NCBI GenBank assembly: GCA_023362775.1
Contig: JALMGJ010000015.1
Coordinates: 8,848,501-8,912,500, forward strand
Source of the DNA: Charina bottae
Lineage: Eukaryota > Chordata > Lepidosauria > Squamata > Charinaidae
Length of the DNA stretch: 64,000 nt
Reading direction: 5' to 3'
Within the stretch, counting starts at the first letter, position 1. Each line of letters starts with the position of its first letter. Under the pieces are notes generated by a model that was given only the letters and a program-made list of their open reading frames with translations, had not been told where the DNA came from and did no database searches. Positions 22,446 to 34,430 of this stretch are shown here, one piece after another. Position numbers and translations under genes: made by a program.

Positions 22446-22943
22446 TGTTGCCAAGTGTCCAAGCGCCTTGATCAGGGGCCCGGGCAATTGGTTCTTTTAG
22501 ATCCAGAGATAATAGCACGCCAGTGGATAAAGAAACGTAAAGCTTTATTATAAACTTAAGCAAACAAAGTCAAACAAAAACACAGTTTAAACAGATTACA
22601 CAAAGCATAACAAGCATAGCATACAGAAAGAAATACATACATACTAAACAAGGTATGTATAATACTATAATAATCTCCTATAGGCTGCCAGGAGCCCCCT
22701 AATAAGGACAGCAGAATACCCCAAGGTGGCAATTTTCACAGCACCCAGAACTCAGTCCTGTGTGGACTCCCCAAATTCCAAAGACAATACTAAGGCTTTT
22801 ATCAAAGCCTGGCTTCCAAACCCTGTGACCAAGCCCAGACTGACCTTGACTGGGATGGGCCGGGCACCTGTCCATGACATCATTCCCAGAGCCTGGGAAG
22901 CTATCAGATAAGCCAGGGCCTAAGCATAAACAATTTCTTATCA
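22446..22943 (-). mobile_element. LTR of an LTR retrotransposon or endogenous retrovirus
   Basis: About 498 bp bounded by TG...CA in both orientations (TGTTGCCAAG at left, TTCTTATCA at right). On the minus strand there is a TATA-like GATAAAAG near 22796-22805 and an AATAAAG signal at 22543-22549, about 250 bp apart. These are the spacing and order expected for U3-R-U5. Just upstream on the minus strand (22944-22958) lies a purine-rich GGAATGGGG-type run in the position of a polypurine tract. No coding sequence was recognised, so the class (Gypsy or ERV) is open. Confidence 0.6.
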
Positions 22944-23255
22944 TTCCCCCCCCCCATTCCAAGTCGCTAGAGGGGCGGCTGGAGGAGTGAACTTATGCTT
23001 AAACTTAACAAGCTGGGGGTTTTCTCTCCCCCCACTTCCAACAAAGATATGTTCTGGAGGGCTGTTGGAGGAGTGGGTATATTCTTCTTCTCTTCCCCCT
23101 CCCATGCCAAGCAGAAATAAAAACAAGCCAGTTAAACATCAGTATAACTCAAAATAAACTAATCTCCTTTTCATCCTGCAGAATGAAAATCAAAACATGC
23201 CACCCAACTCCTCGAAATACAAAGGTCTTCCGCAGGTTGCCACTACATTAGCTCA
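22944..23255 (-). mobile_element. Possible internal 3' region of the LTR element
   Basis: Lies where the 3' internal sequence should be, on the far side of the purine tract. It contains C/T-rich patches and no ORF. The link to the LTR rests on position only. Confidence 0.3.
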
Positions 23256-24775
23256 GTGGCATCATGTTATAGAAGTCTGTGCTTCTCACTTACAGTATTT
23301 TGAATATGTTAAACTGGAGGAAAACTGACTAAGTAAAATGTTATGTTGGAGTTCTTTAAAAGACCTGTGGTCAGATTTGTAGGTGTGAGCTTCAGGTCAT
23401 CCCTGCAAGGTGAAAGAAATACAAGCCTGTAACAGGAAGACTAAAACAACAGGAAGGTATATGGTTATATGTGGTGTGTCGGATGTGTAACTTTATCTTA
23501 CGTGCTTGATGGTTTTCCTGTCAAAACGCTTAATGAGATTCATGCAGCATCAAAGCTGAGAAAATGCTGATTTATATATGGGCCTATTTGCCTGTTTTCT
23601 TCTGTTCTTAATGTTCTAGATTTCCAGTGGTCAGTTTGGCATCCCATCCTGTTATGCTGCACTGGATTCCTAGTCCCCTCTTTCCCTAAGATGTCTCTTC
23701 GTTCACTCAAATACACAAACTCATGTAGAATGTCAGTTGTTGCAATGAAACACCCTTCTCCAATATCCTGTGACAATTCTAATGATCTAGGACCAAGGGG
23801 GGTAATCAGTGTCCTCAAGTTGCATGCAGTCCTCAAAGGTTTTTATGGCCTCCTGAGCCTTCTTTAACTGCACCAATGAAATGTGTTTTACCATCATTTT
23901 CAGGCAGCATTCCCATAAAACTGGGCAGTAAACCTAAAGCAGACTTAATCCAATTAAAAACAAAGACACCCCCCACCTTCCAACTTCTCCCACACTGAAA
24001 GAGAATCCCATCCCATTGGCCCCATCGACTTTATGGCCTTTATCCTTCCCACTGGGACTCTCACACACCCGTTTCCCCCATTGTCCAGCCTAAAGCCACA
24101 GAAAACATATCCATATCAATTTAGAGCAAAACTACCTATGTTGCTAATTGTCCTCCTGGAATTAATATGCATATTTTTGTTAATACTAAAAAAAATCAAG
24201 GAAAGCTTAGATAACTTTGACTCACAAAGTGGAAACTTGCCCAGTTATCTCTGTCTGAATCCTGATTTAAAAAAAAATCTAAAAAAATGCAAATGAATTT
24301 GAAAAGAAGCTTCTGTAGGTGCCCAGGGCAACTTCCCTTGAAATGCACTTAGCAGCTTCCAATAGAAGACCCCAGATTATAAGATCCCATGCTCTGACTC
24401 AGAATATGGTAATGTCCTATGTTCCACATCTTAAGGACACCAACATTTTACATTTTGCCATAGATCAGAAATCAAGCACAGCTTTCTAGGTCTACAGTCA
24501 AAACACAGATGCCACAAGTTAACTTTCCATATCTGAAGCACCAAACCGTAATTCCCAGTCATGAGCCATAGCAACATCTGGATTAAGGACGACCTTCTAG
24601 GACCGAATTAAACAAGACCATTTTCCTAAACTCTTCTAAACCTACCAGCCAGGAAAAAGCAGAACAATTGTACTGCTAGGCAACTTAGAAGAAAACCAGT
24701 GTCATTTGAGAAGTCTAGCAGAACTAACAAAGGTTCCTTTTCCGGTCTGTCTCATGGTGCAGTTCATCCACTAAG
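23256..24775. other. No recognised feature
   Basis: Unique sequence over about 1.5 kb. A 98-codon minus frame (23540-23836) has no family signature. Confidence 0.45.
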
Positions 24776-24839
24776 ATGACCAATACTATGGTTGTTGTGG
24801 GTTTTTCGGGCTGTGTGGCCGTGTTCTGGCAGATTTGGT

Positions 24840-24882
24840 TCCTAACATTTCGCCAGTAGCTGTGGCTGGCATCTTCAGAGGA
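24840..24882 (-). ncRNA. Hammerhead-ribozyme-like motif, left arm
   Basis: Mirror copy of the motif at 24944. The minus strand reads TCCT, CTGAAGA, the stem II hairpin GCCAG...CTGGC, then GAAATGTT and AGGA. The stem III pair is weakened to a U-G wobble relative to the right arm. Confidence 0.4.
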
Positions 24883-24943
24883 CAGGAGCACAGCTAGAAG
24901 ATTCTCTCTGTGCCCAAGTGAGAATCTTCTAGCTGTGCTCCTG

Positions 24944-24986
24944 TCCTCTGAAGATGCCAGCCACAGCTACTGGCGAAACGTTAGGA
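24944..24986 (+). ncRNA. Hammerhead-ribozyme-like motif, right arm
   Basis: The order is TCCT (24944-24947), core CTGAAGA (24948-24954), one extra T, stem II GCCAG...CTGGC, GAAA (24975-24978), ACGT closing pair and cleavage-type GTT (24980-24982), then AGGA (24983-24986) pairing with TCCT. This matches the CUGANGA...GAAA...NUH plan of hammerhead ribozymes, which are known in the terminal repeats of Penelope-like elements. The single unpaired base before stem II departs from the textbook core. Activity is inferred only. Confidence 0.5.
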
Positions 24987-25280
24987 AACAAATCTGCCAG
25001 AACACGGCCACACAGCCTGGAAAACCCACAACAACCATCGGATTCCGGTCGTGAAAGCCTTCGACTATACATGACCAATACTGTTCAAGGAGTTTAAATG
25101 AAATAGGAGTAGAGGGAAAGTAAGCAACTAATGTTGGGCTAACATAGATTTTATTTGGCATGACCAAGAAAAAGAAGGCTGGGAAAAGCAGAATATAAAT
25201 TAATATTGAAAATAAAAAAATGAATGAATAAATAAATGATTTAGGAGGGAGGGAGGCTATAGGCAGGTGCATCTATAAAT

Positions 25281-25416
<136 letters not shown>

Positions 25417-25436
25417 ACTTTTGAACCACCTATAGA

Positions 25437-25520
25437 TATTTATTTATTTATTATTTATTTATTTATTGGATTTATATTACATTCAATATAATTCAATATA
25501 ATTCAATACATTTATATTAC
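25437..25520 (-). mobile_element. LINE-tail-like (TTTA)n stub
   Basis: TATTTATTTATTTATTGGAT is the complement of a CR1/L2-type tail. The following ATTCAATATA repeats are simple sequence. The assignment is weak. Confidence 0.35.
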
Positions 25521-26289
25521 TTTCAAATATTCTCTCAGCTCACCATCAAGCCAAACATTTGAAAAAATGGAAAAGGGGCAATTGAAAAGAAATTCCTACA
25601 GGTTTTCGGAATGATCATCTTCAAAAAAAAGTCTGACCAAAATGAGCTCCCCAACTTTTCCACAAACTTTACCTGGCATGGCAAGACAGGGTTCCTTGAA
25701 TGACCTTTTGCAACCTTCACAGTTGGGCTAATACACAGTGGTCTCCAGTTACGCCTAGAGGTAATGTCAGCTGAGTTTAGCTTTATAGTCCTAGCTTGGC
25801 CCTAAATTTGATCATAGTCAGCTCATTTCCTCAATCTTATCTGGGTGCTTAAGGAACCCATTAGCTTGCAAGCCCAGGGAAACATGGAATGTTCATTACT
25901 GTAATTTTTGGCCTGGGGAAGATGCTCATCAATTCTTCTGAGTTAGTTTTGCAGCTAACAGACATATTCATTAACTTCGTACACCAATCATGTATCATTC
26001 CACTGCGTATAATTCTTGTGCTTGGAATTCATTAAGCCTCTTTTTCTAAGCGATCATATGTTTCCTCTTTTCTTAAACACTGCCTGTCTGATAATTGCCT
26101 AAACTTCTGTGTCTTCTTATTTCATACACAGATGTCATTTTGAAGTTATAACTATGTATTAAACCTGTCAGTGCTTTTTTTCTATAGCTGCATTGTAGTT
26201 TTCTCATTGTTCTTCAATCAACTCTTTTTGACTAGCAAGATTACCTTGGTAGAAATCGCTGACTCCAGTGGATTACGACTCCTGTTTCT
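25521..26289. other. No recognised feature
   Basis: Unique AT-rich sequence. Confidence 0.5.
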
Positions 26290-26412
26290 CCAGCCATGGA
26301 ATGTAGTCCTAGAACTGTAAATTGGAAGGAGGGCACCCAGTCCAACCAACTCCTTACTGCAAGATACAGCATCACTGACCAGATAGATGTCCAGTCTATG
26401 TTTCAAGCTTTC
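26290..26412 (-). mobile_element. CR1 LINE 3' fragment
   Basis: CTAGAACTGTAAATTGGAAG, CCCAGTCCAACCAACTCC, ACTGACCAGATAGATGTCC and AGTCTATGTTTCAAGC follow the order of the antisense CR1 3' region seen across amniotes. It is diverged and truncated at both ends. Confidence 0.65.
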
Positions 26413-26481
26413 TGCTAAGCAACATCATTATAGTAGAGGTTCCAAGAGAGTTGGACCACTACCCAGAGCCTTGCACCCAAA

Positions 26482-26605
26482 GGTTGGGCTACCAGATCTG
26501 GATGGCCACTAGATATCAGGAAAGAGATATAGAAAACTCTAAATCTTTGATGGCATCTAGTGGTCACTTGTTTTTTAGCAGCACAGATCTGGTAGTCCTA
26601 GCCAA
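26482..26605. mobile_element. Small palindromic element (MITE-like)
   Basis: The left end GGGCTACCAGATCTG and the right end CAGATCTGGTAGTCC are inverted copies. Inside them, CCACTAGAT is mirrored by ATCTAGTGG. About 124 bp. No flanking duplication was identified, so the transposon class is unknown. Confidence 0.5.
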
Positions 26606-26717
26606 GAAGGCCCTCAAGCTCAACATTTCTGGATGAAAATCCAGTCTTCTCTTGCCCTATTTTCTTCTTCCTGGTGCCTTCCTGATGTATTAGGATGTAT
26701 TAGGATCCTAATACATC

Positions 26718-27179
26718 ATAATATAAGGGAAGACTGGAATAAATGCTTTCTTACCGATCTGCACTGCCTTCTTTAGGGCGCCTTGATGTATAAAAAAGCT
26801 GCAGAGTTCCTGCCCAATTGATCTTGGTTGTTAAGATAATTTCAGCACACTGCTTTCTTCTCAGTGAATCACACAACTAATTGTCTTAATGGATCTTCTC
26901 CAAATAACTTTCCTCATTTTCCTCTTGTTCTAAAAACTATCTGTTTTTACACAGCACAGACAAATCAAGTAGATCATATGAGTTTCAGTGCTAGAGTTAT
27001 TCATTCATGGAAGCAAAACTTGAGATGGGAGGGATTACGTTTCTCTGTAAATTCACCAGAGGAGTGTGGGGGGTAGGGATGGGGTGGGTTTAGATGTATA
27101 TCTAAAGGTAAAAAAAAACAATGTTACTTTGCTCAGTCATCACCTTCCCCAAATGGGAAGGGCAGGGGAATGTATGTAC
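26718..27179. other. No recognised feature apart from a G-rich run
   Basis: Unique sequence. A run of four G tracts with 1-2 nt loops lies at 27068-27088. Confidence 0.5.
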
Positions 27180-27398
27180 TTCTAGATCAGAGCTTTCCAA
27201 ACTTTTCATGTTGGTGACACACTTTTTAGACATGCATCATTTCACGACACACTCTTACAGCAGGGCACAAGGCAGGCACTAGGACCTGCGTGGAACCCTG
27301 GCAGGGCTCGGAGGCAGCAGCAGCCATGACACACCCAGACACTGCAGCCGACACACTAGTGTGTCCCGACACACAGTTTGGAAAGCTCTGTTCTAGAT
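27180..27398. mobile_element. hAT-type non-autonomous element, 203 bp, with 8-bp TSD
   Basis: The element at 27188-27390 is the same length, orientation and sequence family as 1993-2195, differing at only a few bases. TSD TTCTAGAT lies at 27180-27187 and 27391-27398. The close match between the two copies suggests one burst of transposition by the same transposase. Confidence 0.93.
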
Positions 27399-28044
27399 GC
27401 TAGTAAGCAGCATAATGTTTGTCAGGTCTGTATTTCAAAGGGTGATTTAAAAATCCAGATAACAGATTTACATGGGATCTGTAATCATTTTCATCTCCAA
27501 TGAAAACTGCTGCCACATTCACTCTATGGTGGTTATCGCAGAAAAGATAATTCTTATCATTTTCTCCTTTCACACAACCATATGTCCCAATATTGTCAAG
27601 ATTTCCTTTTCTTCTGCATCTTTGAACTCATTAAAGGCACTGACTGCTCAATCATATTAATCAAGTGCAGCATGGTAACACAATGGCTGGTTTAAGACAT
27701 TACTTTAAGCCATGATTTGTTTTAAGTGTAATTTGTTGAACAAACAACCATAATAGAACACACTAGGTCAAGACCAGTAAGTCTGAAAGTACCTCTCCCC
27801 TCCCTTACTTTTACTATCGTGAGAACTAGGGAGGGTCTCTTCTGAGATGCTTTCTCCACCTCTCCTTTGGACTCATATTTTTTTTATCAGACCGTTGTCT
27901 AGGCTGCAACTCTTCTTCCAGTCTCCCAAGGTCATTCCCACATACCATTACATCCACAGATTTGGGAGGGCTAATTTCTAGCATACAATTTGTAGCTACA
28001 CATCAAATTACAATCCCTTTGTTGGGGTGGTGGTGGTAAAAACA
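27399..28044. other. No recognised feature
   Basis: Unique sequence. Confidence 0.5.
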
Positions 28045-28285
28045 ACCCTAAAAACTTGGTTTATTTAATTATTCCATCTTTACCCCATTCTTCCTCTAAG
28101 GAATGCAATATGCATAGTTACCCATTCCCCAAATTTTATCTTCACTACCACCTTGTAGGATAATTGTGGATAGATAGTCATAGGATTGGTTCAAGGTCTG
28201 CCAAGAGTTACATAGCGGTTTGAGTCTGGTTCTTATCAGTTCTAGTGAAGCACTTTGACCATTGTACCATACAGACTTTCTTTCC
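28045..28285 (-). mobile_element. Old tRNA-derived SINE
   Basis: The plan is TTTATTTAATTATTCCATC at left, ATTGGTTCAAGGTCTGCC in the middle, then GGTTTGAGTCTGGTTC (box B area) and ACTTTGACCATTGTACCAT (head) at right. It is diverged beyond a subfamily call. Confidence 0.5.
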
Positions 28286-29205
28286 TCAGCTTTAAATTAG
28301 TAAAAGTTGTATAATTGCAAAGTTAATACATGTACTCTTATATTTAATAATTTTCACATCCTGGCACATAATAAAACTTAAAAAAAAACAACTGGCATTA
28401 ACTTTTGGGGCTCAAAGAGTACATCCAATTCTCAAAGGGGGTTGAGAGTTGGATGTAATTTTAAGGCTGCAGGTTATGAACCTCTGCTGTAGGTCAGCCT
28501 TTCCCAAGTCACAGCTGGGCATAGCTGGACAATTCTTCCCATTACTCAAAGCTATTGGGTCTGAAGGCTGTTGATAATGGCAGTTTTATTTCAACAGCAT
28601 TTGAGGACACAAAATCTCTGCTCCATCTCAAGGTCTTTTGCTTCCAGAAGAATAAGAAGAGGAGAAGGAAGGAAGGGGAAATGGTAAAGGCAACCTGGAG
28701 AAAGACGAGCAATTTTTGAAACACCAGGTTCCTGAAAGTACTGACCAACCCCTATCGCAACACTCTTCTCCCTTAAACACAAGTTACAAATGCACAAGAT
28801 ACACCTTACAGAACTGATCCAAAGCATCCGCATGATGAATAGCTCTCCATTTGCATAATTCTTCACTGAATGTCATCCTTCCCTCCTCCAAACAGCACTT
28901 ATTTGATGAAACACAAAATCCTTTAAAAGTGTGTCCCATCCTAAAACAATTTGTCAAGTTGGAGCGTATGCATGTGCGTGTGCACATGTGTTTTAAACTT
29001 CCATAAAATACTAAAGAAATTAAGATAATAGGTACATAATTCAATTAATTATTCATATCTTCTAAGTCTCTATTTCTGATATGTAACAAAAAAGATTAAA
29101 TATCCACTCAAAGGATTAAGCAAAAAAAAATGTCAAGCAGCAGCAACACATCTATGTTACCTTGCTGTGCAAATTGGTAAAAAAAAAGTTAATTAATCTA
29201 AAGTT
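28286..29205. other. No recognised feature
   Basis: Unique sequence. A GT/CA-rich patch lies near 28970-28990. Confidence 0.45.
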
Positions 29206-29953
29206 TTGCTTAAAACGAACCGGATGTTCGTTCATGCTCAAGTTGAAACACTGAGGAGGCATTTCAAAGATGTTTTATTTCAGGCACATGCCAAAAATTG
29301 GGTATGGAAAAATGGGAAAAAGCTGATGGATACAGGCTCTCCCCGAAATTATTGTACCAAAGGACATATCCAGGCAAAACCTAGCTAAACTCACATCTTT
29401 ATCACAACAAAGTCCCTGTAACTGAGCGCATCTGCCAATGCGGTGAAATGGAAGTAGAAACTATTTTACATGTACATGTAAATTTTATAGGGATATCAGG
29501 TCAATTTACATTGCGCCCCTAATAGAAAAACTCCCTGGGTATCCAGACAATTTTTATGTGAATTATCTACTTCAGGATTTAAAACCTTATATTATGTGTA
29601 CAGTTGCCAAATTTTGTGTTGCTGCAATGAAAATAAGACAAATCCAGACGAAAACATAATTCCCTATTTTAAATGTATATTTTTAAATTGAAATATTTTA
29701 ATTGATAATTTGTCAGGGGATATACAATTTTACTTTTATGTTATAATTTCTTATTGTATAACTTCTAATGTTCTAGGCTTACCCCATAATGGTAACAAAT
29801 GTATTAACACAGTAATAGCAGAGTGAATGCTGTATTATTATGTGATATATTTTGTTAGTTTTTAGTTTATCATCGTATCTTCTGATTGTACTTTGTCTCT
29901 TTTTCTTTTAAATTTTGCTGGTCATTGACCAAAATGAAATAAACTAAACTCAC
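29206..29953 (+). mobile_element. Non-LTR LINE 3' end (possibly Vingi/I-type), broken
   Basis: One frame reads ICQCGEMEVETILHV, a Cys-rich motif of the kind found near the C terminus of many LINE polyproteins. After a frameshift comes IEKLPGYPDNFYVNYLLQDL, then a stop. An A/T-rich 3' UTR ends in GGTCATTGACCAAAATGAAA and AATAAACT. The GGTCATTGACC end is common to a family of squamate LINEs; the clade name is tentative. The reverse transcriptase domain is absent. Confidence 0.6.
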
Positions 29954-30479
29954 ATCAGGTTGATTGTGTCCTACTTAGTCTTTTACTAAGAAGCACTGTA
30001 GGAATCACCTGGAAGCCATGAACAGGACTTGATGGCCAGTTTGAATTTTCCTCTTTAGAAGCTACCTCCATCTCACTTAGTGGGTAAAAAAACCTGTCAG
30101 ATGAATTTCCTTTGTTTGGTGGAAAGTAAAAACTAGACCTTGTGTGGATTTCCAGGAACCTGCCTGACAATATCCATAAAGATTAACTGGAGTCAGCCAG
30201 GTTCAAGACCCCCTTCAATTATGGAAGCTCACTGGGTGATTTTGGGCCATTTTCAACCAACGTGACCTACCCCAAACGTTTGTTTTTATGAGAAAAAAAA
30301 ATTGAGGAAGTGCTGTGTACTTTGTGCTAAGCTCTTGGAGGAAAGGCACAATATACATCTGATACATAAGACATACATTCTCAGATATATATTTAAGTAT
30401 GGTTGAAGAACAAAGGATAAGACTTTGTTCTGTCAACCCAACAGTTCGAAAGCTTTGCAAGTAGATAAATGGGTACCAC
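29954..30479. other. No recognised feature
   Basis: Unique sequence. Confidence 0.5.
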
Positions 30480-30786
30480 CTTAAGTGGGAGAATATGCTG
30501 GCGTCCTGTCGGGGGTCACCCACCGAACGAAGATCTCGTGAATGGCGGCGGAGACGACGGATCCCGAAACAGCAACATCCAGGATGTCAGCAGCCGGCTC
30601 CGAAGCAAGGTATTCTGGGACATGTAGTCCAATACCCACGAAAGAGTCGGTTCCCTTACCCCTTCCCTTAGCGCGCGGTTTAAAATGTATGATATATAAA
30701 ATGTATAAATATATGAAATACAATGTATGTAAGCCGCCTAGAGTCCTCCGTTAGGGAGGGGATAGGCGGGGTATAAATACGATAGA

Positions 30787-30825
<39 letters not shown>

Positions 30826-30826
30826 G
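30480..30826 (+). mobile_element. LINE 3' end or LINE-mobilised SINE with (AAAT)n tail
   Basis: A CpG-rich 5' part (30500-30670) is followed by GTAAGCCGCCTAGAGTCCTC, GGAGGGGATAGGCGGGGTAT and (TAAA)n at 30785-30824. The tail is CR1/L2-type, but the 5' part does not match the other copies here. It could be a different subfamily UTR or a SINE using that tail. Confidence 0.6.
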
Positions 30827-31495
30827 ACACATTGCCATGATCCTTCATCTGTTCACAGTCCCTTGAATAAGGCTCTTTCCTCCTCCTTTACTCATGCTGA
30901 GAAGCCAAGCCAACAGGGAAGCATGATGGCCAGCTGGCAACAGTAACTGGAAGCTTGGTGGGAACTGAAATACTAAGCATCCTTTCCTTTTGGAAATAAT
31001 GGGACTTAGACCTCTACTACCAGTTGAGAGATGTGTACCCAGCCCTTCTAAAAAGCGAGCCTAGGACTGGAATATACTTCACACAAATAAGACAGGAGGT
31101 GGAACTGTAACCAAAATTCTAGTTGTTCCAGAATGTCATTTAATCCACATCTTGTCTGGTCCACAGAAGTTAGGGAAAAGGGAAGAATGCATCTCTTTTG
31201 TCAAGCTTTCAACTGCTAAGAAATGAATGTTACCAATTTTAAGTTTAAAACTTTAACTATATTGATTGTATTATGTTTTCTGTTTTGTATTTTTTCATTG
31301 TTGTAAGCTGCCATGAATAAGCACAAACAGAAATGCAGAGTATAATTTCAAAAATAAAACATATCTGGAAGCTGATTGATCTGATTCATGCACATCAAAA
31401 TACAAATGTTGTTTCAATCTGGCAATTCTCTGAACACTGCAATGCAGCTTTTGGCTTTGAATGGGTATTTGCGGAGAATAGGTTTCTAAGATATT
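30827..31495. other. No recognised feature
   Basis: Unique sequence. Confidence 0.5.
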
Positions 31496-31562
31496 TTATT
31501 CATTTACTTGATTTGATTTATAACCCACTTTCATTTTGCACAACTCAAGGCAGCATACATAG
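31496..31562 (-). mobile_element. SINE/LINE tail remnant
   Basis: TTTATAACCCACTTTCATTT and ACAACTCAAGGCAGCATAC are the complement of the Sauria SINE tail region (compare 17745-17790). Confidence 0.5.
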
Positions 31563-32403
31563 TGTAAATAAAAATATAGATATATATGTGTGTATTATAT
31601 ATGTAGTATGTGAATATATATTCTAGGACTTTTTTAAAATATGCAGAAAATGTATTTCAATTTCTGTGCATGCATAGAGCCTTTTTTTAACAGCAATGTC
31701 CCCTTGCACAAATGAATCTGTAAATAAGACAAGACATATTTGTGTGTGTCCAATTCAACCTGATTAGAAGAGTCCTGTTGAAGTTCCAGAATCTTAGCTT
31801 GGCCAATTACTGTATTTATATTTTCTCTGAGGTCTTGAACAATAAGTAGCTGGATCTGAACTTCTCTTCTAATTTCCCACAATGCCTTTAATATATTGTT
31901 ACTCCTGTGATTACAGTTTCACTAAACCTAGTTTGGGGGATTCTCAGACAGCTCTTCCCTGAGGATCTGAGGTGATTCTGGTTAATCAAAAACCTGTGCA
32001 AAACTCCATTTTTGGATAGATGTGTCTGGAAAAAAAGCATGCATTTCTAAACTTTGCATACAGAAAAGCAACTGCTTGATTTGTTTGCATTTTCTTAAAA
32101 GATATAAATATATATATCTATATAAAAAAGCTTACACTTCAAGGGAATTACATTTTTAAAAATTTGCATTGGACAAAACGTATGTGGCAAAGAACATTAG
32201 AGAAATTTGCATTAAGAAAGTTTTCTTGGGAATTCACATCTAAATCTATGTACCTTTGAGAAAAGTGTATATAACAGTTCTGTATCTAGGGAAAATAACA
32301 AATAAAAACATTCAGTTGTTTTAATTTTTTTAAATGGATCCAGATGGTTTTTAAATTGATTTTGTTTTGTTTTTTAAACGGATCCAAATGGTTTCCAGAA
32401 TAC
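31563..32403. other. No recognised feature
   Basis: AT-rich unique sequence. Confidence 0.5.
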
Positions 32404-32492
32404 CGTTGTAATAATTCTGTTGTAAACCGCCCAGAGTCCCCCTTGGGGGAGTTGGGCGGTGATAAATTTGATAAATAAATAAATAAATAAAT
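32404..32492 (+). mobile_element. CR1/L2-type LINE 3' end
   Basis: TTGTAAACCGCCCAGAGTCC, GGGGGAGTTGGGCGGTGAT, then (AAAT)n. The insertion retains only about 90 bp. Confidence 0.8.
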
Positions 32493-34430
32493 ACTGCCTT
32501 ACTAACTGCCATGCATTCTCCTCTAGATTCGGAGCCACAACATGCATCAATACGAAACCGGCATTGCAGGACTAAAGTTGATTTGTTTGCTGAACAATAC
32601 TATTAGGGTAGTTGCACAGAAATCCAGCAGTGGTATATACAGTACGAGAAAAGAGAAACGGACAAAAATAAATACGAGAATGATTCCAAATCACCAAAGG
32701 CAGATTTGGCCTATGTCAGTTGCTGTGAAGCTAGCCAAAAGTTTGGAGAAACGGAAGGTGGGGAGGCAACCTAGATGGAAAGAAAATTAATAAGCAGGAG
32801 ACACTTTAGAGTATAATTATCAGAAAGAAAACACTTTGTTTAGCATACTTTATGCTAATGGTGGGCTAGTAAGGCCCACTGTGCATAATTTAGCCAAAGA
32901 ACTGGTACAACGTTTTAATACATACACAGATAAGATATATGTTTACAGGTATGAGAGAAGAAAAAAAAGAAGTAGAAGAACAAAACACAGGAGAGATCAT
33001 AATAAGCACACATGAACTCTGAAGGCCTAATTGCATCACGGGGGAGGTTAAACAGTTACTGCTGATTCAAGTAGAAAATTGGGGTAATTTGTAAACAGGT
33101 AGATCTCCTTTTCCAGGTGCAGCAGCATGTGTGCAGAGAAAACAGTGGAGAAGAGGATCAAAAGTTCTCCATCCATAGGATCAGCTCCAGATTTTATGCC
33201 TCAGCATTTTTAACCATTAATCCTAAACATTTCTTTCATTTTGTTTATTTAAAAAAAGGTCTACTGCAAAGTATATATATATTAAGCATCTCTCCTCGCA
33301 GAAGAAAAGCAAGAAGAACCCTTTGAAATGTGTGTTCATTTTGTAGCTCAGGTGGGTTGTGTTATCATTTTCTGGGAAGAGAATCCAGCCTCTTCTTCTA
33401 TTTAAACATTGTAAGTAAAAAGTTTTCTTCAAACAGTTCCCTTCTCCACAATGATCATCATCATCATTGTCATCATCATGGCTGAGTGGCTGGTTAGCTG
33501 GCCCTTATGCTACTTGTTTTATTGTTCTTGCAGTATAATATTTGATTTTTATAATTTTGTGTGCACTATTCTGAGAACCTTTATGGGTGAAGGCTCTCAG
33601 GATCTTTTTAAGATTCTGGGAGACTATTAATATAGGTCCTCCCCCACCCCTTCCATTTTTGGTCTACTTAAGTCAGTGGCTGAGGAAACAGGAGTGTGTG
33701 GAAACACTAGAAAATTATTGGGATTAGACTTTATCAGATAAATTTGCTTCCTTGAATCTGCCTGAATTCTTGATCTGTCTGAATTCTATAGGAAGAAACT
33801 CACCCATCCCAAATCCTGAAGGCAGTTGTAATAAATAATAAAGCAGTATAATAAATATAGGCCTGACCCTTAAAAAAAATGCCTTGTCTTAAATTCACCG
33901 TCATTTATGCACATCTGCCAAGACAGCAGCTGTGACCATGTGATGGAATGCTGCCTCTTTTTATGCATGTCTTGTATACCACATGCATAGAGAAGGCATG
34001 GCTTTAATCATGTGGTCATGGCATATCTTGACTTTTTTTTAATCCCCCCCTTACTGATACCCCTGCATCTTTGCAGTTCCCTGTTCCCATCAGCCAGTCA
34101 AATGGAGCAAAGCAAAAATGCATATACAGATAGTCCAAGGATGCATGGTAAATTAGAACACCTCTTAATTTGTCCTAAGTACATTTTACTGTTTTAAAAT
34201 GTTTTATTTGCATTTCTTTACCTCTCTAATAGTCTAATTTTCATGGACATGTGACTATAATAAACTGACTATATATTATGATAGAAGGAATACAATATGA
34301 TATCGGAAGTATGCTACAGGGTGCATCTTTTAGGGGCAACTCTATGTTTCTGTTTCTTTCTGCCACTTAACCCTTGAGAGATTGTTATAGTATTTATCAA
34401 TGTCTTTGTTAGTTTTATATCTATCCTTTC
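32493..34430. other. No recognised feature
   Basis: Unique sequence over about 1.9 kb. A short CATCAT run lies at about 33452-33480. Confidence 0.45.

Larger units (their letters stand above)
24776..25082. mobile_element. Penelope-like element terminal repeats as an inverted pair, with 12-bp TSD
   Basis: The element at 24788-25070 is flanked by ATGACCAATACT on both sides (24776-24787, 25071-25082). Arms 24788-24906 and 24920-25038 are 119-bp inverted copies with a 13-nt loop. The right arm has a further 32 nt ending TTCGACTATAC, matching the right end of the element at 20263. The terminal sequence is the same family as at 20263 (CCAGAACACGGCCACACAGC, GGCGAAACGTTAGG). No ORF remains. Confidence 0.85.

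Noticed and set aside
23540..23836. 98-codon minus-strand frame with ordinary composition
   Set aside because: No recognised family, and no acceptor or donor that would make it an exon. Left as unassigned.
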